The notes beneath the pieces are model-generated. The model was not told the DNA's origin. It saw nothing but the letters and a program-made list of their open reading frames with translations, and did not search any database. From NCBI GenBank assembly GCA_964388245.1, contig CAYLZH010000113.1:1-14593 (forward strand): a stretch of DNA of 14,593 nucleotides, read 5' to 3'. This document shows, in pieces, positions 8,114 to 14,593 of the stretch; the stretch's first letter is position 1, and each line of letters starts with the position of its first letter. The translations under genes and the position numbers were made by a program. Source of the stretch: JAIOYV01 sp964388245. GTDB taxonomy: Bacteria > Bacteroidota > Bacteroidia > Bacteroidales > M50B96.

Positions 8114-11100
8114 ATGAATAAAACAATTAAGTTTATGCCAAAATTTAACAAACCATTAAACATATCTAAAATGATAAGAAAACTCATCTCACTCCTGATT
8201 ATTTCATCAATACTACCTTTTAACTTAAAAGCAGAATGGATTCCTTTAACAGAAAAGCCATCGAATCAACAACCCAGGGTAACTCTTATCAGCGATAACA
8301 ACCAAAGCACAGTAATTGAAATTGAAATCCCCGGATATAATATAAAAGAAATTACTGCTGATGGAAAAACATACCATGTGATTGATTTGCTTACCGAATC
8401 ATTCACAAATGAGCCGGGTAAGCCATCACTGCCCTATGTAGCAAAAATCCTGGCTATACCCGATCAGGCCGGAATATCAGTTGAGATAATTGAGTCATCA
8501 GAACCAGAGGTATTTCAGAATATATACCTGCCACCCGGACGCAATAGCTGGTACGAAGGCCAGGACGAACCAGCCTTTGAAGAGAATGAACAAGCATATC
8601 AATCGCTAAATTTATACCCGGCTTACGAAGCACAAATGGGCACGCCTGCTATTTTTCGTGATTTTCGGATTGCCCGGCTTTCAGTATTTCCTTTCCGATA
8701 TGTTGCAGCTAAAAAAGAACTCCATGTAAGCTCCTCAATTACTGTAAAAATTAATTATGATCAGGGCGTAGTTGTTAACCCGAAATCTACGCGAACAGGA
8801 AATAAGATTGCTCCCTCGTTTGGAAGGATATACCGCAGCACAATATTTAATTATCAGCATAAATTAAACAATCTGTATTCAGGACTTGAAGAGGGACGGG
8901 AGGTTATGCTATGTATTATGCCTGATGAATTTGTTAACAGTTTTCAGGTATATGCCGACTGGAAACGGCAAAGTGGTATCGATATTCATGTAACAAAATT
9001 CACCGATATCAATGCTAACTCCAGCGATCCCGACATAATAAAAGCACACATTACTGACGCATATCAGAATTGGGATCATCCACCAACCTACGTTCTAATT
9101 ATCGGCGACAACAATATTTTTCCAAAGAAAATTGTGAACTATGATTATTCATTTCCGAATGAAGATTATTTTGTTGAGATTGAAGGAAACGATTTCTTTC
9201 CTGAAATGATGATCGGACGCTTTACCAATCAGGGCGATTACCGGATGCAGGTTATGATTAATAAGTACATGAAGTATGAAAAAGAACCCTATGTTGCAAA
9301 TACGGATTGGTTTAAAAAAGGAATTTGTTGCTCGAACAACGACTACGAATCACAAATTAAAGTAAAGCGCTTTGCAGCCGAACGAATGATGCTTGACGGA
9401 GCATTTACATCAGTCGATACACTTATGAGCGATGGTACCGGATCGGGTTGCTCAATGGATGTTTACGACGTAATTAATGCACTCAACGAAGGCCGCAGCT
9501 TTTTAAACTACCGAGGCGAAGGTTGGAGCGATGGATGGTGGGCCAGTTGTACACCATTGAATACATCGCATGTATCGGGTCTTTCGAACGGAGAAAAATT
9601 CACATTTGTAACCAGTATAGGATGTGGCGTGGCTATGTTTAATGCTGGCGGAGGCAATTGCTTCGGCGAAGAATGGATTCAAATGGGAACAATTTCTGCG
9701 CCTCGTGGTGGAGTTGCCTTTGTAGGTCCTACAAGCAATACACATACAACTTACAATAATAAAATCGACAAAGGAATTTATGTGGGGATGTTTACCGAAA
9801 AAATGGAAACTCCCGGCGAAGCATTACTAAGAGGTAAACTTTACATGTTCAATGTTTTTGGAAGCGATCCATGGGTTGAATACCACTACAGGGTATTTTG
9901 CATCTTAGGTGATCCAAGTATACATATCTGGAAAGATGTACCACAAAATGTTACTGTTGCCCATCCGGCGACCATCCCTGTAGGTTACAGCCAGTCAGAA
10001 TTTTATATAACCCATACATCTACCGGATTACCGGTTGCTAATGCCCGGATATGCCTTACTTCGGAAAATGTTTTCGCTTCTGCAACCACCGATTCTCCCG
10101 GAAAAGTATTTCTCGGATTCACACCATTGGCTGAGGATACATTAACTGTTACTGTCACAGGTGGTAATGTTTATCCATACCAGGGATCATTATATGTACT
10201 CCAGACAAATGAACATGTAGGACCGGAAGCTATGCCTGTAATTGATGATATAGATGGGAATATGAATGGCATTATCAATCCGAATGAAAATTGCACGATC
10301 AGTTTCATCCTTAAAAACTGGGGAAACCAGACTGCCAGTAATGTTCAGGCAACAATTTCCACAGCCGATACAAACATTCAGGTTGTTACAACCAATCCGG
10401 TCAATTTCTATAATTTACCAACCGGAGCTTCATATAACGGAGATCCATTTCAGTTTTTAGTGAAACCTACTTGTCCTGTGGGCCATACATTCAATCTACA
10501 ATTACATGTAACATCGAACAATGGAAACTGGGATTACCAGTTTAGTGATATGGTATCAGGTTGCGACTTATATTATAATGGCTATATTGTTAACGATGAT
10601 AGTGCATTGGTGTCGAATTACAGAATGGATCCGGGCGAAACAGTTAAGTTGTTCCTGACTGTTAAAAATACCGGTACCGACAATGCTCCAAATGTAGGCG
10701 GGATTCTTTCAAGCAATGATCAGTACATTACCGTTCTTGATAGTACCGGATCATTTGGCACGATCATAATCAACGGAGAAGAAATGTCATCTGGTAATTA
10801 TTTTGAAGTAAGTGTTGATGCAAATTGTCCGGTTGATCATTTAGCCGTTTTTTCTCTGAAATTATTCACAGAGTCAGGAAGTTATCCATATGAAGCAACG
10901 CGAAATTTCACAATACAAATTGGCAGCCCGACATCAAACGATTATACAGGACCCGACAACTATGGTTATTATGCATACTCTTCTGATGATTCGCTTTTTA
11001 TTCAAAAACCAGATTTCGAATGGGATGAAATTAATACAATCGGAAACCAGGTAACCATCACTTCGAGTGATTATACTCAAACTGTTGCCCTGCCTTTCAC

Positions 11101-11923
11101 TTTTAAATATTATGGTTTGGATTATACCCAACTCCGCATCAGTTCTGATGGATGGATTGCCTTTGGAAGCGGATCACAAACTGCTTATGAAAATCAGCAA
11201 ATTCCAAGTGTCGATAATATTAATTGTATGGTAGCCCCATTTTGGGACGATCTATTCGATAATGGCTGGGATAATGGAAGACTCTTTTACTATCACGATT
11301 TTGTCAACCATCGTTTTATCGTTGAATGGGACAGTATATCGCATTGGAATGATCAAAGCAATCCGAAAAAGGAAACATTCCAGGTAGTACTTAACGATCC
11401 TGCCTATTATTTAACACCAACCGGCGATGGAGAAATTCTGTTTCAGTATAAATACGTATCACAACAGTCGAGTGCCACTGTTGGAATTGAAAACCATTCG
11501 CAGGACGATGGCATCCAATATGTATTTAACAATGGCTATGATATTACAGCATCGGATATAAGAAGCAATTTTGCGATTAAATTTACAACCGAGCCCCCAT
11601 ACATTTTTCTATCTGATGATGAATTGAATCCCATCGCTTCGGAATCCGGCTATTATTTAGGTCAGAACATACCAAACCCCTTTAGTAAAAACACCTCAAT
11701 CCGATATACAATTCCGGAGGATACTTGGGTAAAGCTAACAATCTTCGACATTCATGGCCAGGTTGTTAATGATCTTATTAATGAACATCGATTATCAGGA
11801 AACCATACCGCAAAATGGAACGGAAAGGATGACTCAGGAAAAGTTTTGAGTTCAGGTGTGTATTTTTACAGGTTGCAAACCGATAAATTTATATCAACCA
11901 AAAAATTGTTCCTTATCCGATAA
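8114..11923 (+). CDS. Peptidase C25 (gingipain)-family T9SS-secreted protein, catalytic His position is Glu
   Basis: 1269 aa from the ATG at 8114. A second ATG at 8171 (Met20) gives a cleaner Sec signal peptide (MIRKLISLLIISSILPF, cleavage near LKAEW) and may be the true start. Order of parts: gingipain-type propeptide (about 50-230); C25 catalytic domain (about 262-610) with VLIIGDNNIFP, DYSFPNEDYF and MMIGRF; Ig-like domain (about 612-700); two repeats opening with Asp-rich DDIDGNMNGIINPNEN (711-726) and NDDSALVSNYRMDPGE (827-842), resembling calcium-binding CARDB-like units; a beta-rich domain opening GPDNYGYYAYSSDD (about 940-1165); and a type A T9SS sorting domain (1179-1269) with GQNIPNPF, a FlgD-like GKDDSGKVLSSGVYFYRL and a basic tail. 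Gingipains are surface or secreted Cys proteases with a His-Cys dyad. Here the expected GHG reads GEG (NYRGEGW, Glu469), while the nucleophile is kept (Cys504, SIGCGVAMF, 35 residues later). It may be a pseudoenzyme or use altered catalysis. No frameshift seen. Confidence 0.92.
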   Translation: MNKTIKFMPKFNKPLNISKMIRKLISLLIISSILPFNLKAEWIPLTEKPSNQQPRVTLISDNNQSTVIEIEIPGYNIKEITADGKTYHVIDLLTESFTNEPGKPSLPYVAKILAIPDQAGISVEIIESSEPEVFQNIYLPPGRNSWYEGQDEPAFEENEQAYQSLNLYPAYEAQMGTPAIFRDFRIARLSVFPFRYVAAKKELHVSSSITVKINYDQGVVVNPKSTRTGNKIAPSFGRIYRSTIFNYQHKLNNLYSGLEEGREVMLCIMPDEFVNSFQVYADWKRQSGIDIHVTKFTDINANSSDPDIIKAHITDAYQNWDHPPTYVLIIGDNNIFPKKIVNYDYSFPNEDYFVEIEGNDFFPEMMIGRFTNQGDYRMQVMINKYMKYEKEPYVANTDWFKKGICCSNNDYESQIKVKRFAAERMMLDGAFTSVDTLMSDGTGSGCSMDVYDVINALNEGRSFLNYRGEGWSDGWWASCTPLNTSHVSGLSNGEKFTFVTSIGCGVAMFNAGGGNCFGEEWIQMGTISAPRGGVAFVGPTSNTHTTYNNKIDKGIYVGMFTEKMETPGEALLRGKLYMFNVFGSDPWVEYHYRVFCILGDPSIHIWKDVPQNVTVAHPATIPVGYSQSEFYITHTSTGLPVANARICLTSENVFASATTDSPGKVFLGFTPLAEDTLTVTVTGGNVYPYQGSLYVLQTNEHVGPEAMPVIDDIDGNMNGIINPNENCTISFILKNWGNQTASNVQATISTADTNIQVVTTNPVNFYNLPTGASYNGDPFQFLVKPTCPVGHTFNLQLHVTSNNGNWDYQFSDMVSGCDLYYNGYIVNDDSALVSNYRMDPGETVKLFLTVKNTGTDNAPNVGGILSSNDQYITVLDSTGSFGTIIINGEEMSSGNYFEVSVDANCPVDHLAVFSLKLFTESGSYPYEATRNFTIQIGSPTSNDYTGPDNYGYYAYSSDDSLFIQKPDFEWDEINTIGNQVTITSSDYTQTVALPFTFKYYGLDYTQLRISSDGWIAFGSGSQTAYENQQIPSVDNINCMVAPFWDDLFDNGWDNGRLFYYHDFVNHRFIVEWDSISHWNDQSNPKKETFQVVLNDPAYYLTPTGDGEILFQYKYVSQQSSATVGIENHSQDDGIQYVFNNGYDITASDIRSNFAIKFTTEPPYIFLSDDELNPIASESGYYLGQNIPNPFSKNTSIRYTIPEDTWVKLTIFDIHGQVVNDLINEHRLSGNHTAKWNGKDDSGKVLSSGVYFYRLQTDKFISTKKLFLIR

Positions 11924-12025
11924 TCATCATGATAATAATTGATTACAGATTGGATTGAGGATTGATGTGATAATTCATATGATGCCGAGAACAAGTCAGA
12001 AATAACCTGTACAAATCCATTAAAA

Positions 12026-13216
12026 ATGTATACTTTTTACATTTTACTCATTATGACTTTATCCGCAATTATTTATGGAATAATTGAATTCCTGCTTCAT
12101 CAAAAGCGCATATATTCCATACCTATCCGGATACATATAAATGGAACACGGGGAAAATCAAGTGTTACAAGGCTGATTGGAGCAGGATTGCGGGCAGGCG
12201 GATTAACAGCCATCACAAAGGTAACCGGAACATTCCCACGATTAATCCTTGAAGATGGTACCGAAACTCATATCCACCGAAAATCCGATCCGAACATTCT
12301 CGAGCAATTATCCATTGTCAGGTTTGCATCATCGAGAAAAGTAAAAGCCCTGGTAATGGAATGTATGGCATTGCAGCCGCAATATCAGTGGATTACTGAA
12401 AATCAGATGATCCACGCAAATATTGGGATTATTACCAATGTACGTATGGACCACGTTGATGTAATGGGAAATACACTACCCGAAATAGCCGAAACACTCG
12501 GAAAAACAATCCCGAAAAACGAACAATTCTTTTCAGCAGAAAACACCATTCAGGAAACTTTAAAAAGCATGGCTGATAAAAAGAATACGTCAGCTCATTT
12601 TATCGATTCCGGGGAAGTTAGCAAGGAAGAGATGAACGGATTTTCCTATATCGAACATCGCGAAAATGTAGCCATTGCACTATCAGTATGTACACATCTG
12701 AATATTGATCGTAAAACTGCTCTGAACGGAATGTACAAAGCAGTTCCGGATGCAGGAGCATTGCGCAGGTTTCATGTTGAAGCCTTTCAGAAACATATCT
12801 ATTTTTTCAATGCATTTGCAGCGAATGATCCCGATTCAACCTGGATGATCTGGCAAAAAATCGGTAATGAAATTGGATTCGAAGGCAGTCCGATAATCCT
12901 CCTCAACACGCGCCACGACAGACTGGACAGGGCACGTCAACTGGCCGAAATGATTGGTCGGAAATTATCAGAAGAAATTGCTTTCCTGATTTTAATCGGA
13001 CAATCAACCGATCTGGTAGAGAATATACTTTCTACTTTTAATTTTCAGCGGAAAAAAATAGTAAACCTGGGATATACTGAACCTTCGAAAGTTTTTGAAA
13101 AATTATTAGCGTTGACTGAAAAGACATCGACAGTTGTTGCCATTGGAAACATGGGAGGTATGGGTGCCGAAACTGCAGCATTTTTCGAACATCGAAACAC
13201 AATGATAAATGATTGA
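12026..13216 (+). CDS. pgsB: Poly-gamma-glutamate synthase PgsB/CapB
   Basis: 396 aa, matching the usual length of about 390-400. Mur-ligase-like, ATP-dependent ligase that elongates poly-gamma-glutamate by forming gamma-amide bonds, at the inner face of the membrane. An N-terminal hydrophobic segment (about 1-24) anchors it. The ATP-binding P-loop is NGTRGKSSVTRLI (GTRGKSS at 40-46), the PgsB form of the Mur GTxGKTS motif. Also seen are the ECMALQP motif (112-118) and TNVRMDHVD (137-145), both family-typical. FNAFAANDPDS and LLNTRHDR in the C-terminal half fit the ligase fold. It starts 102 bases after the C25 gene, and its 3' end overlaps pgsC by 8 bases, so the two are probably translationally coupled. 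No clear promoter is visible in the short upstream spacer. Confidence 0.95.
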   Translation: MYTFYILLIMTLSAIIYGIIEFLLHQKRIYSIPIRIHINGTRGKSSVTRLIGAGLRAGGLTAITKVTGTFPRLILEDGTETHIHRKSDPNILEQLSIVRFASSRKVKALVMECMALQPQYQWITENQMIHANIGIITNVRMDHVDVMGNTLPEIAETLGKTIPKNEQFFSAENTIQETLKSMADKKNTSAHFIDSGEVSKEEMNGFSYIEHRENVAIALSVCTHLNIDRKTALNGMYKAVPDAGALRRFHVEAFQKHIYFFNAFAANDPDSTWMIWQKIGNEIGFEGSPIILLNTRHDRLDRARQLAEMIGRKLSEEIAFLILIGQSTDLVENILSTFNFQRKKIVNLGYTEPSKVFEKLLALTEKTSTVVAIGNMGGMGAETAAFFEHRNTMIND

Positions 13217-13661
13217 ATTAGCCATTACATTAGGATTGATTTTTAGCCTGCTCTCGTATGAGGTATTCGGCCTGGCGGCAGGAGGAATCGTTGTGCCCGG
13301 GTATATTGCATTGCACCTGTCGCACCCCGATCGGCTTGCCGGAGTTTTTGCAGTAAGCCTTCTTACCTTTTTAATAATTAAAGCCCTCGGAAAATACACC
13401 TTCCTGTATGGCCGGCGACAGATGGTGCTCAGTTTACTTGTTGGTTGCCTGCTGGCTTATTTTTCACGCTACTTCCTTATGTTCGATCTTGCATCAACAT
13501 CAGTTGAGCTTCAGGCTGTTGGTTGGGCGATACCCGGGTTAATAGCACACTGGTTTGGCAAACAGGGAGTTTTTAAAACAGTAAGTGTACTGTTTGTTTC
13601 CTCTGTTTTGGTCAGGTTAATTGTTATCGTAATTTTTAGTGGGGCATTGTTGCCAAAATAA
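13209..13661 (+). CDS. pgsC: Poly-gamma-glutamate biosynthesis membrane protein PgsC/CapC
   Basis: 150 aa, the normal size of PgsC (about 149). It is almost entirely hydrophobic, with four to five predicted membrane segments. The family N-terminal pattern is present: an LGLIFSLLSYEVFG helix, then AAGGIVVPGYIALHL, with the conserved G-x-VVPGY. PgsC is the membrane partner of PgsB and is needed for polymer synthesis and probably transport. The ATG at 13209 lies inside the end of pgsB (8-base overlap) and gives exactly the family's N-terminus. The next gene starts 7 bases after its stop. Confidence 0.95.
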   Translation: MIELAITLGLIFSLLSYEVFGLAAGGIVVPGYIALHLSHPDRLAGVFAVSLLTFLIIKALGKYTFLYGRRQMVLSLLVGCLLAYFSRYFLMFDLASTSVELQAVGWAIPGLIAHWFGKQGVFKTVSVLFVSSVLVRLIVIVIFSGALLPK

Positions 13662-13668
13662 TATTTAA

Positions 13669-14593
13669 ATGTATAAAATAAAGGCAAAATCGAACCTTGT
13701 TTTAGGTGTGCTATCACTGCTATCGCTACTGGCTTTTATTGCAGTTGAAAATAGCAAGGTTGAAGTTAAACAAAAATATTTTACCGAAAAGCTTGAAGCG
13801 GCCCGCTTATCACAGATGGCAGCCAGGCACATCAAAGATCAACGATTGCAGAAGGGTGTTTTTATTGATGTTGTTAACGATCCTAACGAAACAGCATTAA
13901 TTGGGCAGGAATACACGCTTGTAACAACCGACAGGGGCTATATTGAAGCTAAACTGTCGACCACCAATCCAAACTTTGCAGCAGTAGTTGTTCAATTACT
14001 GAAAGATGCAGGAGTTAAAAAAAACGATCAGGTGGCAGTGGCTTTAACCGGTTCGTTTCCGGGTTTAAATATATCAGTGTTGGCTGCATTACAAACTCTT
14101 AAATTAAATCCGGTAATAATCTCATCGGTAGGATCTTCGAATTTTGGCGCTAACGATCCATACTTTACCTGGCTTGACATGGAAGATAACCTGAATGATG
14201 CCGGAATTTTTCATACCAGGTCGATTGCTGCTTCGATGGGTGGTGGTGCCGACTTGGGAAGGGGGTTAAGCCCTGAAGGCCGAAAATTAATTAAAGAAGC
14301 AATCAAACGGAACAATCTTGAATTTATTCATGAAGATCATCTGGAGCAAAGCATTTCACGAAGAATGGAAATTTATAAAAAGCATAGCAAAGGAAAAGCG
14401 ATAAAAGCATTTATAAATGTAGGAGGGGGTATTGCCAGCCTGGGCAATACTATTAACGGGAAACTTATTCCAGCCGGATTAACTAAGATTTTACCATCGG
14501 GCAATTTCCCGGTGCGTGGCGTTATGATCCAGATGGGGCAAAACGAAGTCCCTATTGTTCATCTTCTCAATATTAACCAGTTGTTAGATAAAT
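13669..14593 (+). CDS. pgsW: Poly-gamma-glutamate system protein (PgsW/TIGR04332-like), 3'-truncated by window edge
   Basis: Open from the ATG at 13669 to the end of the window: 308 codons plus one base, no stop. One N-terminal membrane segment (about residues 10-26, VLGVLSLLSLLAFIAV) is followed by a soluble part, probably outside the cytoplasmic membrane. Visible features: TGSFPGLNISVLAAL (127-141), SSVGSSNFGANDP (152-164), a glycine-rich SMGGGADLGRGLSPEG (189-204) and INVGGGIASLGNT (249-261). These fit the 'poly-gamma-glutamate system protein' family that accompanies pgsB-pgsC in some bacteria. Its biochemical role is not established; the position 7 bases after pgsC supports a shared operon. 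The symbol is from memory and less certain than the family. Too little is missing or known to judge the full length. Confidence 0.82.
   Translation, partial: MYKIKAKSNLVLGVLSLLSLLAFIAVENSKVEVKQKYFTEKLEAARLSQMAARHIKDQRLQKGVFIDVVNDPNETALIGQEYTLVTTDRGYIEAKLSTTNPNFAAVVVQLLKDAGVKKNDQVAVALTGSFPGLNISVLAALQTLKLNPVIISSVGSSNFGANDPYFTWLDMEDNLNDAGIFHTRSIAASMGGGADLGRGLSPEGRKLIKEAIKRNNLEFIHEDHLEQSISRRMEIYKKHSKGKAIKAFINVGGGIASLGNTINGKLIPAGLTKILPSGNFPVRGVMIQMGQNEVPIVHLLNINQLLDK

Noticed and set aside
9503..9745. Antisense open frame of 80 codons within the C25 gene
   Set aside because: It lies opposite the conserved catalytic region and its translation has no recognisable domain; the sense frame explains the sequence.
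11924..12025. TAATCA...TGATTA near 11924-11950 as a terminator of the C25 gene
   Set aside because: The stem is 6 AT-rich bases around a 13-base loop with no T-tract, so it is too weak to call.
13106..13399. Antisense open frame of 97 codons across the pgsB/pgsC junction
   Set aside because: Both overlapped genes are confidently identified, and the antisense product shows no family features.
13706..13900. Plus-strand open frame of 64 codons after pgsC
   Set aside because: It is out of frame with the long PgsW-like frame starting at 13669, which has family motifs and runs to the window end.
1..14593. tRNA, rRNA, CRISPR arrays, insertion sequences or phage genes
   Set aside because: No cloverleaf, spaced repeats, transposase motifs or terminal inverted repeats were seen on either strand by reading.

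Overview
The window looks like chromosome of an anaerobic or facultatively anaerobic member of the Bacteroidota, probably a Bacteroidia/Marinilabiliales-like lineage (inference). The evidence is a gingipain-family protein with a type IX secretion (T9SS) C-terminal sorting domain, a Bacteroidota-style lipoprotein, AT-rich spacers, no clear Shine-Dalgarno sequences, and an oxygen-sensitive pyruvate:ferredoxin oxidoreductase. Both ends cut through genes: nifJ lacks its 5' end and the last gene lacks its 3' end.

Layout. (1) 1-3282, plus: nifJ, a metabolic enzyme, followed by an intrinsic terminator at 3337-3366. (2) 3512-4612, plus: a surface-type lipoprotein with three FxPNP-type repeat units. 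(3) 6853-4839, minus: a two-gene operon with a TAATG stop/start overlap. It encodes a small acidic protein and then a 551-aa protein with a complete nitrilase-type Glu-Lys-Cys triad between long flanking regions of unknown type. It converges on the lipoprotein gene. (4) 6854-7248: a very AT-rich divergent spacer carrying two TGTATACA palindromes. (5) 7249-7791, plus: a DUF4395-type Cys-rich membrane protein. (6) 7792-8113: a spacer with a perfect 9-bp hairpin. (7) 8114-11923, plus: a large C25 (gingipain-like) T9SS cargo protein in which the position expected to hold the catalytic His is Glu. (8) 12026-14593 (continuing beyond the window), plus: a tight cluster of pgsB, pgsC and a PgsW-type gene for poly-gamma-glutamate synthesis and export.

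How they work together. The last three genes form a clear functional unit: PgsB is the Mur-ligase-like synthase, PgsC its small membrane partner, and the third protein a membrane-anchored component of the same system. The lipoprotein, the C25 protein and the polymer system all concern the cell surface, but only the pgs genes show operon-type spacing. The minus-strand nitrilase pair is the least explained part of the window and the best candidate for an undescribed system. No RNA genes, CRISPR arrays, insertion sequences or phage genes were seen.
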